DNA from: Isoetes taiwanensis
Taxonomy: Eukaryota > Streptophyta > Lycopodiopsida > Isoetales > Isoetaceae
Assembly (NCBI GenBank): GCA_021234155.1
Contig: JAJEKV010000041.1
Span: forward strand, 2,670,447 to 2,734,446
DNA length: 64,000 nucleotides
Direction of reading: 5' to 3'
Shown: positions 22,206 to 34,344 of the stretch, in pieces
Position numbering within the stretch: the first letter of the stretch is position 1
How the letters are laid out: each line of letters begins with the position of its first letter
Translations under genes and position numbers: made by a program
The notes under the pieces: generated by a model
The model's database searches: none
What the model was told of the DNA's origin: nothing
What the model saw: only the letters and a program-made list of their open reading frames with translations

Positions 22206-23150
22206 TAACCTAGGTTTTTTGTGTTCTTCATTTTTCTTCTTCTCTCATTTCTTCTCTTCTATTCTTTCCCCTTCCTTTCTTCTTCCCTTCTCTTCTTTCC
22301 TTGTCTTATTCTCTCTTCTTCTTCTTCTTCTCTTCTTCTCTTCTTCTCTCATTTCTTCTTATTTCTTCTCTTCTTCTCTCATTTCTCTTCATATTTCTCT
22401 TCTTTTCTTCTCTTCTTTCCTTTCTCTTCTTTCTTCTTCTCTTCTTCTCTCATTTCTTCTCTTCTTCTCTCATTTCTCTTCATATTTCTCTTCTTTCCTT
22501 CTCTTCTTCTCTCTTCTTCTTCTTCTTCTCTTCTTCTCTTCTTCTCTCATTTCTTCTCTTCTTCTCTCATTTCTCTTCATATTTCGTTTCCTTCCCTTCT
22601 TCCCTTCTCTTATTTCTTCCCTTCTTCCTCCTTCTATTCTTTCTCTTCCCCTTCGATTCTATTCTTCTCTTCTCTTATTCTATTCTTCTCGATTCTATTC
22701 TTCTCTTCTCTTATTCTATTCTATTCTTCTCTTCTCTTATTCTTATTCTCTTATTCTCTTCTCTTATTCGATTCTATTCTTCTCTTCTCTTCGATTCTAT
22801 TCTTCCGTTCTCTTCTTCCCTTCTTCGATTCTTTCTTCTTCTCTTATTTTTTTATCTCTTCTTTCCTTCTCTTATTTTTCTCTTCATATTTCTTTTCCTT
22901 CTTCTTCCCTTCTTCCTCCTTCTATTCTTTTCTCTTCCCCTTCAATTCTATTCTTCTTCCCCCCATCATTTCTTCTTCTCCCATCTTCGACCCTTCCCTT
23001 ATTTCTTCTCCCCCTCTTCTCTTGTTTCTCCCACCCTTATCTTCTTCTTCGATTATTTTTTTCTTTTCTTGATTTTCTATTTTTTCCACTTTAATTTTTT
23101 TATTTTTTTCGATCTTCTTCTTCTTTTGTTCTTATTCTTTTAACTTTTTG
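22206..23150 (+). repeat. ~945 bp polypyrimidine (TTC/TCT) tract
   Basis: Almost pure C/T on the plus strand (TTCTTC, CTTCTTCTCTCATTTC, TTCTATTC words). It creates three overlapping frames open for about 280 codons that are Ser/Phe/Leu homopolymer-like and not genes. Such homopurine-homopyrimidine DNA can form triplexes. It sits inside the CACTA-like element, upstream of its gene. Confidence 0.95.
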
Positions 23151-23277
23151 TTGCAGGTTTGGCAGCTGTCCTTTTTTATTTGGGCCCGGCAGGATCTTGT
23201 CTGCACACGTTCTTCATTTGGTAAGTTCATCACACTTGCATTTTTTTTATAGCTTTAAATAGGTTAAAAAAAATTGA

Positions 23278-23760
23278 CGGAGTGGCTTGTTCAAGGGCAC
23301 GGGTCGGCTCCACCTAGAGTGGAGAGGACCATGTGTACCCGGGTTCGAAGTCCGCTTCCACTATGATCAAATTTTATTTTTCTAGGTTAAGGAGTGGCTT
23401 GTTCAAGGGCACGGTCAGCTCCACCTAGAGTGGAGAGGATCACTTACCGGGTTCAAGTCGACTTCGACTTGTTATTTGTTAGGTCTAAAATAAAATTGTA
23501 GTGGCTTGTTCAAGGGCACGGTCGGCTCCACCGCGAGTGGAGAGGACCAGGTGTTCGGGCCTTAGTTCACGTTCATTGTTAGTTTTAGCCAGAGGTAGCT
23601 AGGGCAAGGACATGGTCGGATCCACCATGAGTGGAGGGGACCAGATGTTCGGGCCCTAGTCCCACATTTCTTATTATTTTTGTGAGGTAGAGGTGGCTAG
23701 GGAAAGGGCATGGTCGACTCCACCATGAGTGCACGTGTTCGGGTCATTATCATACTCTAG
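23278..23760 (+). repeat. ~100 bp tandem repeat (5 copies)
   Basis: The block GTGGCTTGTTCAAGGGCACG followed by GTCGGCTCCACC...GAGTGGAGAGGACCA recurs at about 23281, 23393, 23500, 23594 and 23693 (periods 112, 107, 94, 97). The first two copies end in GGTTCGAAGTCC or GGGTTCAAGTC, similar to a pol III B box, so the unit may derive from a tRNA-like sequence. The later copies have lost this. Confidence 0.75.
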
Positions 23761-23872
23761 CCTAATCCAGCCGATCTAATCTAGTCTATCTAGCTTATTC
23801 CATCAGTCCAAAGCCTCCTCTATTATCTAGTCAAATCTAGCTTTTGATCCGAGTAAGGGTCTATTCACACCC

Positions 23873-24974
23873 ATGGTCTGGTGCAAGGAACTTGGAGGGA
23901 GATTTCAACAGGTAAATATATATCCACTACGTACCAAACATTTCTTTGGTTGCAGCATGTTAAATATGCTCATTCTCTTATTACTTCCCAGGTCAAGAAG
24001 TAGTGGAGCAACGGACTCACAACGTTCAAGATCGCGACGATCATCACAGGGTTCGGGATCCCAAGAACATCGTGAATCGCCTGATTTGGAGAGGTCCGGA
24101 TCCCGACGACGTCGTGTCACTGAAGAAGAGCGTCCATTTCGCTTTGTTTTAGACACGTAAGTCTTTGTTTTAGAAAAAGTAAAGAAGTTTAACTGGAAGA
24201 AGCTCACTTCGATGATGGGCGAGCTTCTACGAAAAAGGAGGTACATGACCTAGTCATAGTCTTGTTTTTATTATTTTAATATTGCGTTGATCTATCGATT
24301 TATGTCAAAGGCAAAGTTGGAGGCGATTGGTCAAAAGTCCCTAAACCACTTAATCTCCACAAGGAAGATATCAAGGTATTTCTTTTTTTTTTTTGCCATT
24401 CGTTCAATTTAACTTGTGATAATATTGTGTGCCTTGTAATCAGATTGCATTCGAACGTGCAAATGATCCAGAATAGAAACATAGAGCTCGGACCGACAAA
24501 GCAACTGCAAATGAACGACATCCGTCTCATTTGGGCTCCAGCGGTCGGAAAGGGTTTCGCCATAGATTCGTAAGAGCTATATTAGTTCACATTAATTTTA
24601 ATAAGAACTTTAAATGTCATTAGCTAATACTCGTTATATTGTCATAGACACGGCTATACGGGTTTCCCCTAGCAAGGAGCATAAATAAATAGCCACGAAC
24701 GTGGGAGTTGTTGATCGTATCAACAGTTATAACGAAAAGGGAACCGCCCCACATCACGGGAATGGGGTGCGTTGTAGAAAATTACTATAATTCTATGAAC
24801 TACATTAATGCCATATTCTTTTGGTTTTTATAGGAAGCAGTGGCGGAGATGAATCAAGCCCTAGACGAGGACATGGGGCGCGGGGTCGGCGAGGGATCTG
24901 CAAATTATGGTGGAGGGCCATCCAATCGCAACCCCGAATCGGATGACTACTCCACTGAATCTGACAGAGATTAG
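23873..24974 (+). pseudogene. Transposase_24-like gene of the CACTA element
   Basis: Exon-like pieces: about 23990-24157 (Arg/Ser-rich N-terminus, donor GTAAGT at 24158), 24180-24250, 24300-24380, 24450-24570, about 24680-24775 and 24837-24974, where the frame ends in an acidic tail (NRNPESDDYSTESDRD then TAG). The 24450-24570 piece reads KHRARTDKATANERHPSHLG then SSGRKGFRHRF. This matches the N-K-A/x-R-x-x-x-x-P-H-x-x-G-S-K-x-F segment of plant En/Spm-associated Transposase_24 (ptta) proteins, which are DNA-binding companions of the catalytic transposase. An in-frame TAG after AFERANDPE and another before ATNVGVVDR indicate decay or misplaced exon edges. Confidence 0.45.
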
Positions 24975-25642
24975 CTCTAGGCTAAAAGGGTGGATACTAT
25001 ACTCCCCTTAACGAGTCTTTTGTGATTATTTAAAAATATAAATACAATTCACTTTTGTGATTATTTAAAAATATAAATATAAAAATACTTTTGTGATTAT
25101 TTAAAAATATAAATATAAAAATATAAATGCCCTTTTGCTCCTTGTACATTATATTGTAATAATTATCTAAGCCAAACATTTTTTTTATTTTTTTTATTTT
25201 TTTTCGCATGCGACGTATCCACGTGGCTTTTTTATTGCCATGTGGCTTTTCTAATTACATGTGGATTTTCATAATTTTTTTGCGTGACGTCGCATGCGAC
25301 GTATACGCGTGGCTTTTACGGCACACGTGGATTTTTTTGATATTCCACGCGGTCATGTCGCGATCGCGACGATACACACGCGGGCTTTTACGCCACGGTG
25401 GATTTTTGGTATTCCACGGTATATTCCACGTGTCACGCCACACGCGACGCCCCGTGTCACGCGTCGTGTCACGCCCGCATCACGCCCGTGCGTGTCATGT
25501 CTGCCGCCGACGTCGATGCGACGCGACGCCGCATGCGACGCGGTCTCCGCCGACGCCCCGCGTCACGCCGCCGGCGTCACATAGACGTGACCTAGACGTC
25601 GCTATAGACGTCGCTAAATGACCTTTCTCCTGTTGTGGTAGA

Positions 25643-26679
25643 CATTGAAAACCTATTTTAGACACTGCAGAGTCTTATCCCTGATATTGTTCCATTTGAA
25701 CATTCTGCGCGTTTCTTCTTCCACAAAATCTAACATAAAGGGATAAAATTATTCTTTACACAAACTTGCTCAAATGCTGCATACTTCTGCATATAAAATG
25801 TGTAGAAATTTCCTCTTTTGCAGTGACACTTATACAAAGGAATATATCATGATTGGACTACTGTTGGGAGGCTTGTTTCACCTACTTCATTGCAAGAAAT
25901 GAATGATGTAGATGATATAACAAGCAATAGGACACATGGAAAATTTCAAACCAAGTATTGTGTTTATGGAATATCAATACGACCAAGCTTACAGTCATCT
26001 AAAAATCGAGTGCTCAAAGCAACTTGTCGCACGGCCTGCAAGTTGTTTATCTTGTTTATTTTATCACCAAATCTTTTTGAAATAAATATTACACAAATAA
26101 GAAGCATGATGGTTGTGTCATAGGACCCATCCTAAGAAGTATATTTCTTAGTAGAAGTGAAGGATAAGCACTAGTTTTGCAACAGTCGTGTAATAATTAG
26201 AAAGAAATATTCTAAGCTATTGCAAACATTGAAAAATCTATTTTAGACACTGCAGAGTCTTATCCCTGATATTGTTCCATTTAAACAGTTTGCGTGCTTC
26301 TTCTTCCTCAAAATCTCACACAAAGGGATAAAATTATTCTTTGCACAAACTTATACTTCTGCAAACAAAATGTGTAGAAATTTCTTCTTGTGCAGTGACA
26401 CACATACAAAGGAATATACCATGACTGGACAACTGTTTGCAGGCTTGTTTCACCTACTTCACTGCAAGAAATGAATGACGTAGATGATACAAGAACCAAT
26501 AGGACACGAAAAATTACAAACCAAGTGTTGGTTTATGGAATAGCTATATGACCAAGCTTATAGTCATCTAAAAATCGAGTGCTCAAAGCAACTTGTCGCC
26601 CATCCTACAAGTTGTTTATCTTGTTTATTTTATCACCAAATCTTTTTGAAAAAAATATTACACAAATAAGAAGCATGCT
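25643..26679. repeat. Direct repeat, two ~460 bp copies
   Basis: 25643-26107 and 26226-26679 are similar throughout, both beginning ACATTGAAAA(C/A)CTATTTTAGACACTG in two matching words and ending CAAATAAGAAGCATG. They are separated by about 118 bases. Differences include short deletions. No coding potential is conserved between copies. The copies lie between the CACTA end and the family-A LINE. Confidence 0.85.
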
Positions 26680-26769
26680 CAACAATGTCAAGTATACACC
26701 CATGATGTTGAGCTGATGATCTAGCAGCAATATCAATAACCATTGACGTAAGAGCATGTGGGTCTATAT

Positions 26770-29700
26770 GGTTACAAGTATAGGAAGGAAGGAAGGTATT
26801 TTTATTGTCCACGGAGACCAATCGGTCTATGGGACCCAATACAAAAGCACAGCAAGCGGATTACTACCCGGATTAAAAAACCCCCGCCCCGAAGGGTTTT
26901 CGAGGGAAAAACCGTGGCAGCAATCAGCCTGCTGACAAAATGTTCCAATATACGAAATGCAAAAACACACAAATATATACACTCATACACCGCACCCGTA
27001 GTGCCTGATCAGCGGGCAGCCAAGGGGGCAAAGGTGAGCTCGCAGATCCAGTACCTCCTGAATGTACGACCCCGTGGCACGCATCGACGGGCGTGTTCAT
27101 CGGCAAATGTAGGGCAAGTCCGGCCGCACTAAGGGAGCGTATGGCCCGACCGACCAATGTTGGGCAACTCACGGAAAGTGTGAGACTCATCCTCAATGGC
27201 ACCCGTTTGACAAAGACCGACAGAGCTTCGTCCGGCGGGGCTCCCGATCCATCTGCCGTCGCCTCGCCGCGAAGATGGTGGGCACCCGTGGCGAATGGAG
27301 GCAATGAGTTCAAGCTTTTTCCGGGCGGTGGGAACGCAGTAGAGCTGCGGGCCCCGGACTAACACGGGGTTGATGTGCTCCTTGTAATGGGCCGTTTTGA
27401 CCTGCTCTAAAGCGCCGGGTCCCAGAGCTTGCCAAGGAAGCAAAAGCGCCCGTGTACTCCCCGCAGTTGTCACGATCGGCCCACGTGTCCACCTGACGAC
27501 GCAGATTCTCCCCAGACGTTCCATCCGGGCGAACCAGCGATTCTTCTTACCCTCCAACGGGCCCTGAGCGGCTGCCCGGGCCCATTGCCACAGGCGTAAG
27601 CAAGTGCGGGAGCCGAACATCACCCATATTAACCACTTTTCGAAAATAGGCGATGTGTCTATCAAGGGCTGCTCACGTGGCGGCAAGAATCCGTTTCTTT
27701 GCGGCGAGAATCCGATAGGGAACTGAAGGTTTCACCCTAAGTGCCCGTGCCAAAAATGCCTTCGCGACCGCTTCAAGTCATTCCAGTCGCCAAAGAGACG
27801 GCCCAGGGCCCCAAACTCGACGAAGGGACGGGGCTCGACCGGTTCAAACAGATGTGACCGATGGCCCCAATCATAGAGCTCGGGCCGGTGATTGTTGTTC
27901 GCATGGCATAAAGCGCTTTCCGCCTAGCTGTCACCTTAAGCGGATGGATGCCTCCCAACAGAGCGAGGAGGGGAACTCCACCCCTAGGTACTTGTAGGTG
28001 GGCGTGACCTCCTGTGCATGCCCCCAATATGTGAGTGCAGGAGAGGTGGGGTGGCGTGAAGAGGATATGAGAACCACCCCGGTCTTGGCGATTCACGGCG
28101 CATGTCTCAGAAGCCCGACAATGTGTCTAGGGCTTCCGGATGAGACCGCATAGCTTCGGGTGTGGGCGGAAGGTCAACATCATCCGTGATAGATGAGCCG
28201 CGCAGATGACCCGTGCAAAAGTCGTATGCCATCCCTCCCATGCTCAAGAAGCCGGGGCTCTAACCCGATCAATGTAGAGGCCAAAAGTGTTGGTGAGAGG
28301 GGCTGCCCCGCCGGACCCGGATACTCATCGGGGTGAATGCTTGGCCCGCCCGCGATCCCCGCCAAAACAACTCTCATACAACCTGTATATGGCATTTCGA
28401 CAAAAGTGAGCGGCGGCCAGATTGACGCAGCTTCTAGCCCATAGCTTTTTCCCGGGACCGTGATCAAAAGCCTTAGCGAAGTCCACAAAGCAGCAATACA
28501 AGTCCCGCCGATGGTTCCGGCCCGTCTTCAATCATTGCCCGCGGTGTAAAGATATGGTCAATCGTTGAGTGGCTGGGTCTAAAGCCTTGTTTGTGTGAGG
28601 GCTCGCGACATCTCGCCGCCTCCTCAGCCCGGGTCAATCGCTGCTCCTCGAGAATGCCAGCCAACGGTTTGGCAAACACCGAATTAGCCATGATCGTCCG
28701 GTGAATTGGTCGGACGGTGTGGGTCGCCTCGCCTTTGTGAATGGGGACAACCCCGCTTGTGGTCCATTGTCGGGGAAACTTTCCCTGCAATGCTCGTTGA
28801 GCGGGGTAGTGAGGATCGGCACTGCCGCCCTGCCCATTTGAGTAACTCGGCCTACATACCATCGAGGTCAGCTGCCTTCCCATTAGCCAGCCGTTGCAAG
28901 CCCTCCACAACATCCTCCTCCGCGAGAACCAATAGGGGGCCATCCTGTGGGGGTATGGGCGTACGCGTCCCTGGTGGGTCATAGAGCTGCTGCAAGTACC
29001 GTTCCCACTGCCCGGGTGTGATGTCCCCTATAGATTGGGCTGGCCTTCGAGGCACTCTGCGCCAAAAGGTTCGAGGATGAGTGTCCAGAAGGCCGAACAT
29101 CTCCCCCGATGCACGGCAAGAAGGTACCGCCTTTGTCTCTTCGGATGGGATGCGATAGGTGGTGGCTCGCAAGCAGGTACCTGGATCCGTGATGTGACGG
29201 AGCCGGGCGCTTTGCATTCTTTACACTCCGCATCAAACCACCGGCTTCGCGGAATGTTGCCGCCCCCGGCGGCGACGACGGGAGGGGTGCGCCAAAGCAC
29301 GGCCCGCCGCATCCCGTAATAGCGAAGTCAACCTGGTCCTGCATCACGCTGCTCTAGTGTGGGGGTCCGTAAATGCCGGGCGGGCGTCCATGAGCATCTC
29401 GGCGTAGTCCTCTGCCTGCTCATAGTCGCAACTGAGGATGGCGAGAGGTTGGCATAGTGGGGGTTTTGGCGGCTTGCCAAACCATGTCCAAATAAAGTGG
29501 GAGGTGATCTGAGTCGACCTCCTCATCCCGACTGTCGATGCCCACCCGGAAACGACCGATGAGATGCATATCTTGCGCAGCTACGGAGCACATGGTCCAC
29601 CATACTAGACCCTCCTCTCGATTGTCCCTGTCGGCAGTGCACTTTGGCGAAGCGGGCCACCGCGGATGTGCCATTGCAAATTATCAAGTCAAAAATACCA

Positions 29701-30600
29701 CATAGCAGGAGCAACTGTCTGCCAAAGCGAGTGACCTAGCTGTCATCCGATCCTCGTGGCCAGGTTGCGTCTGCGGGACGTAGCTGCAGGACATCGTCAG
29801 CGAGGGGGTCAAGTCTCATGGGCTGCTCTACTCGTCCGTGCATTGAAATCCCCAAGAAGGACGCACCCTACCCAACCGCAGGTCTGGCCAGATGTCATCA
29901 TATAGATCGACATAAGGGTCCATCCTATCCGCGACGGGAGTGGTGCGATAGAAGGTGCTTCATGCGAGGGAAATAACAGCGCTTAAAAAAGAGGGTTGCC
30001 ACCGGTATTATGCACACGAACCCACAAGTACCGGGTTGTGTCCGTCTGCCTTCGGAGGGTAACCGAATGTGCCAAGGTTGTCCCAGGTAGCAAGCAACCC
30101 CACCATGCCCCTCGTCCCCTGCATGTGTATTGAAGACCGAGAAATGTTGGTAACCCGGCAGATCGTAGCCTATGCCCAAAGATGCTCCCATGTCTCCATG
30201 AGAAAGATGAGATCCATATCGGCTGCCACGAAAGTTGAGATCGCCCCCTTCGCCAAGGGAAGCCTCGACAATTCCATGAGACCACCCCGAGGCACAATTC
30301 CTATTTGTCGCCAGAAAGTGGATATGCGCAGACTGAGTCGCGGGGAGGGGGGACGCAGAGGGCCGAAAAGGAGAAGTAGATGGAGCGGAGGCAAAGATGT
30401 GGCCGAGAGGGCGTGGGTCGTGGAGGGAGCAGGAGTAGGAGCAGAGAAGGGGGGCTGTGGTAGGAGAAGCGTAAGGTGGCCAATGCTCACCTGCTGTTGG
30501 GGCCGTGGGGGTCTGCAGAAGAGAGTGGTGGCGAAAATGTGCATCCCCGCCCGAACCATCCTCAAGGGCACCCCCTGGATTTTAATTTAAACATGTTGAA
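26770..30600 (-). mobile_element. LINE family A, near full length, minus strand
   Basis: Non-LTR retrotransposon. The 3' end (left side) has a (TTCC)n tail instead of poly(A), preceded in sense by GGGTCCCATAGACCGATTGG and a strong hairpin (AACCCTTCGGGGCGGGGGTT core, plus-strand 26880-26920). The same 3' end recurs at 34055-34110, 44520-44680, 51296-51440 and 52885-53000, in four cases with short-tandem-repeat tails of different sequence (TTCC, CTCC, TATTC). The 5' boundary is near 30590. No target duplication could be recognised. Confidence 0.8.
27125..30571 (-). pseudogene. LINE family A polyprotein: endonuclease, reverse transcriptase, zinc knuckle
   Basis: Reading down the minus strand: a Pro/Ser-rich N-terminus from 30571; AP-type endonuclease remains (VVSWNCRG near 30280 and MDLIFLMETWEH near 30200, the N- and E-containing motifs); reverse transcriptase around 28300-28900 (TSGVVPIHKG, then QGFRPSHSTIDHIFT, then YCCFVDFAKAFD, then GQPLSPTLF); and a C-terminal C-x2-C...H...C-type knuckle (LCQ-TGAIEDESHTF near 27200). 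At least eight frame changes and missing residues (including the catalytic YxDD in a readable frame) show that it is inactive. The C-terminal knuckle aligns with the fragment at 44180-44330. Confidence 0.75.
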
Positions 30601-31790
30601 TGTAATGGTTTGTGTTGATTACTGTTAATAATAGTTATGTTGGTTGTTATATTAAAAAAAATTTGGGCCCTTCGGGCCCCAAAAGAAGCAAACATAGATA
30701 AACTTTGAGGTAAACAAGAAAATAAAAACACAAAATGAATGATGTGTTATTGCAAACCATATATGGTAGGATGATAAATTAGTGGGTCAGTCTAAAACAT
30801 ACACATTTTCTTGAAAACGTATAATAGTTACTGCAAATTTGGATTTTGTTCACCAAAAATAATAGAGAATTCCCTCAAATTATTTTTTCCCATTACCCTG
30901 CGATCTAGCACCTCAATCTCTTGCCATTGACTATAGCACGTTCTGCACAAGTCACCAGTGCATTCTCAGAATTTCGAAGGTATAGTTGACTTTTCCTCTA
31001 GTTTTCATCCTTCAACTTTTAACTTATTACTTTAGGTTTCTGTTGACTTGTGCAAGCATAGATTGTTGCACTTTTAGGACAACTGAAAGATGTTTATAGT
31101 TGCATTGCACAAAAGAAAAAAAAGTGGGAGGAGGAGGAGGGGGGAGGGAAGGGGGAGAGAAGGCATGATCGTCTAGTGCCAGTGAGGGAAAAATGGTTTG
31201 AATGCTGCATGCTGCAGTTAGGAATCAACTAGGCTTTGGAACAAGATATTGTTATTCTTGGTGACCACAATCTTGCCAAGGAGGGAGGGGGAGGGGGAAG
31301 GGGATGCATCTATTATATAAGGGGTATGCCACCTGCGTGCAAGGGGCCGAAAAAACTTCTTGTATATGTTTTTGATTTTTTCAGAAACCCCCATTCTAGC
31401 CACATACTGTACCAAAATCACCCTAAAAACTCGAAAAAACTACCCATAAGTACGAGTATACGTACCGTTAAAGGGAAAAACAGAATCTTTCGGTCACCCA
31501 CCTGATTCATATGACTAAAACTATGTGAACCCCCATTGAACGCCAATTACCTCCGCTAAAGTAACCACGTGAATCCCCATGTGATTCCTTACCATGAAAG
31601 ACATCGGCTTAGCAGAAGTCATGGATGATGAAGGGAAATGCCGATTGAAATGTCCAGATCGGGGCTTCTACTTCGGGCAGCAGTCCCCTTTCTATAGACC
31701 AGGTACTATTCCAAAATGTGCCGGATCCGAAGAAGTTATTCTTTCTGCTTGATCCATGGTGCCTTGCTTGCATACAACAGCGAGCAAAAT
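30600..31790. other. Intergenic, no gene seen
   Basis: AT-rich with a small GGGCCCTTCGGGCCC hairpin near 30664 and a G/A-rich run at 31115-31165. The stretch 31300-31460 resembles 46150-46330 (shared GGGGTATGCC/GGGATACGTC and GTATACGT words in the same order), so both are probably fragments of one unrecognised repeat. Confidence 0.5.
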
Positions 31791-32496
31791 GGAAAATAAA
31801 AGGTGACAGATGATGGCGCAGCCCATAGGCTAGGGTTTTAGCGCTGCTTCAGTCTGCGATTTCTCCCTCCTCGAGTGTCCGTTTCGTGCGATTCTTGGTG
31901 ATTTGGGAAGCCTGTGCACTGAGCTTTTCAATGGTGTATGGCATCAGGTAGTTTTCTTGCTACTTCAGTCCCAGAATTGGGATCATCCATTTCGGCCTCC
32001 ATGGTCACCACCGCCGATATGTCTTGCTCGCAATTTTTTGCCTCTTTGGCCTCTCCAATGCTACCTCCTAATTCTCGTCTCAATCCACTTGCATATGCCC
32101 CTGCCTCTATAGATTTGCAATTCCCTCCTTTTTCTATGGCATGTACTTCTTCTGCTTCTGTCTCTCTACCTCCTCCTCTGCCCCTGCCCCAACTCCTTCG
32201 TCGCTTGCTCTCCCCATTTTCTTCAGGCCTCTTACCATTTCCTACTCTTCCCTTCGCTCCCTAGTCTTCTCCCAACACTGTTGCTCGAGTCTCATAAACG
32301 CGCTTCAATGATTGGATTAAGCGGGACATGACATCTGGTGTGCATTCTGCTTGTGTTGCTGCTGCGGTGTCCCTTATGATGGATAATAACAAAAAAGAGG
32401 TGTCTGGATATATGAAAGAGCTGCAGGGTCTTGAAGATCGAATGGATGTTCAACTGCCTCTTGATAACGTATTCTATGATCCACCGATCAAAGCTG

Positions 32497-33526
32497 TCAA
32501 CCTGAGTAAATGACACTGCAATAGTCCCTCCACGCTGTAAGGACACCAGCCTTTGCCGAGTCCGAGGCCGCCACAAAAACATTGTATTGCCTATTGATTA
32601 CCGTAGCAACTTTGTAGGCATCCTCTTTCTTGCATTTATGCTCTTGCAAACATGTGAAGTCTGAGTCCCACCTAGCCAGGGCCATGGACAACCTGCTCCT
32701 TTTAGTGGGGGAGGAGGCAACCCCCCGCAACAGTGGTAAGGAGTGGTGGTTCAAGAGGGTTAGGAGAAGCAGATGCAGAGGGCTGCAGTGCAAAGCTATT
32801 CCTCCTCCGAGCGGCCTTTTTAATGCGAGCAATGGACCATTCTTCTTCAATGCGCTCTTGCTTGCGTGCAATCATGTCCAGCCTCTCTTGCTGGTCAGAA
32901 GTAATTAAGGGCTGCGGGGAATGTGCCAATGGCTAGGGCAGAAGACGAAGGGAAGCCTCAGCAGGAAGGGAAACATAAATACGAGGACCATTGGCAATAG
33001 AATGAGCAAGGTGCAACCCCAATCCATTGGCAATGGAGATCAAGAAGTCTAGAACCTGCAACTTAATTGGGAAGTCCTCCAATGCAAACCAGCAGGGCAT
33101 ACGATGTGCACCAAACTTATTAGGAAGAAAGCCAGGGGTGTATACCTGTTACACGAGATAATGCCCCCATAAAGGATCCACTCCACGTTCCACTAGTTTA
33201 TCAACAACAATAGACGACCCGAACATCACTAGGAAATAATTGTTTTGCCTATTCAAAACTTTCAAGGACTCATGAGGAGGCAATCCCAATTTTTGCAGAT
33301 GTTGCTTCAACCAAAATCCCATCCTCTTGAGATCAAGGAACTGACCAGCGAAATGGCACACTACCGCATGGGACATTAGATTATGCAGACTTTGCAAGTG
33401 GATATTATGATTTATCTCCACAACCGAGACACCAGCCTGAGTGAAGGTGCTAGAACACACCTCTGCTTCATAATCAAGTGGTTTGATAAGGGATAAGAAT
33501 GGCAATTGGTTAATGTGTATGCGCAT
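32497..33526 (-). pseudogene. Inverted ORF1 end and endonuclease start of the L1-like LINE
   Basis: 33526-33149 (minus) reads AVVCHFAGQFLDLKRMGFWL and related DUF4283-type ORF1 sequence with an RNA-binding role in plant L1 elements. 32871-32497 (minus) reads DFTCLQEHK...AGVLTAWRDYC, the endonuclease segment holding the catalytic Glu (LQEHK). The two are in the natural order for an L1 read on the minus strand, opposite to the rest of the element. Confidence 0.6.
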
Positions 33527-34016
33527 AATCGACCACGTCAGAGAGGCGCATTGTGGGCTTCTTTGCGGTCCAAATTACTGAGGTTAGGCTCTCCTGTTGC
33601 ATGGATCATGGTGGGTGATTTTAACATGGTTGAGCTTGAGCAAGACAGATGTGGCAGAGGTGCAGAGATAGTGCAGGGCTTTGAACGGGAGTAATGGCAC
33701 CGCTTAATGCAAGATTGTGGCTTCATAGAAGTGGATAGTCCTTCAAATTTTACGTGGTGTAATGGCTGGTTGGGTGGTGGTACAGCATATGCAAGACATG
33801 ATAGAGGCTACTATAATGCTTTGGTAGCAACCCTGTTGCCTGCTTTTCATCATGATAACTTGTTGAATACTGCAATTTCTGATCATAATCCACAGTATTT
33901 TTCTTGCTCTCATACTGTGGCACATGCCGCATCTAAGACATATTTCAAGCTGAATATATTTTTCTTGAAGGATGAGGAATTTCTGGCAGGATGTAGACAG
34001 GCATAGTTCACTGCAT
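33506..34016 (+). pseudogene. Endonuclease domain, second part, of the L1-like LINE
   Basis: Two frames. 33509-33694 reads VNVYAHNRP...WIMVGDFNMVE (GDFN catalytic motif of the EEP nuclease fold). 33707-34006 reads FTWCNGWLGGGTAYARHDR then SDHNP (SDH catalytic histidine motif). One frameshift near 33695. The natural continuation of the minus-strand piece at 32871-32497. Confidence 0.7.
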
Positions 34017-34054
34017 TATCTCGGTGGACGTATGCTAGCAGCATCCTTCGAGAG

Positions 34055-34110
34055 CGTTAGTGGGTTTTCCTCGAAAACCCGAAAGGGCGGGGTTTTTTCT
34101 TCCCCATGAG
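34055..34110 (+). repeat. Family-A LINE 3' hairpin fragment
   Basis: GGGTTTTCCTCGAAAACCCG followed by AAAGGGCGGGGTTTTTT matches the hairpin segment of the family-A LINE 3' region in sense orientation. Confidence 0.6.
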
Positions 34111-34344
34111 AAGTGTTCGCCAGTTTTCTTACCTTTGCATAGACCAAGCACCGGATAAATCATCTTTTACCTTGTATTCTCTAGTTTCCTTGTGCTCTTG
34201 ATGATTGTCTAGTTTCGGAGCACTCAAATTTCAAGTTTTTCAAAAGTTCTACTCCAGTAGGGGTAATCGATTTTGTACTCAATGATTTTACAAAGCTCAA
34301 TGAGAACACCACTTCACTTCGGCCGACATATATGTTGTCATAGG

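Larger units (their letters stand above)
21895..25640 (+). mobile_element. CACTA (En/Spm)-like element, degenerate
   Basis: The right end (25205-25640) is a typical CACTA subterminal region: dense GACGTC/GCATGCGACG repeats ending in GACGTCGCTA...CTCCTGTTGTGGTAG. Its reverse complement (CTACCACAACAGGAG) is close to the usual CACTACAAnA-type terminus but not exact. The left side (about 21950-22040) has the matching GACGT...ACGTCGCTATA motif in inverted position but lacks a clear terminal CACTA, so the 5' end is probably lost at the satellite junction. Between the ends lie a pyrimidine tract, a short tandem repeat and a multi-exon gene resembling plant Transposase_24-type proteins. No TNP2-like catalytic gene is present, so the element would be non-autonomous. 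Confidence 0.5.

Noticed and set aside
22201-23143. Three overlapping open frames of 280-297 codons
   Set aside because: They result from a C/T-only tract lacking stops. The products are Ser/Phe/Leu runs with no domain, and all three frames are open alike.
23278-23760. tRNA gene cluster
   Set aside because: Only two of five copies show a B-box-like word, with an extra base, and no A box or cloverleaf is found.
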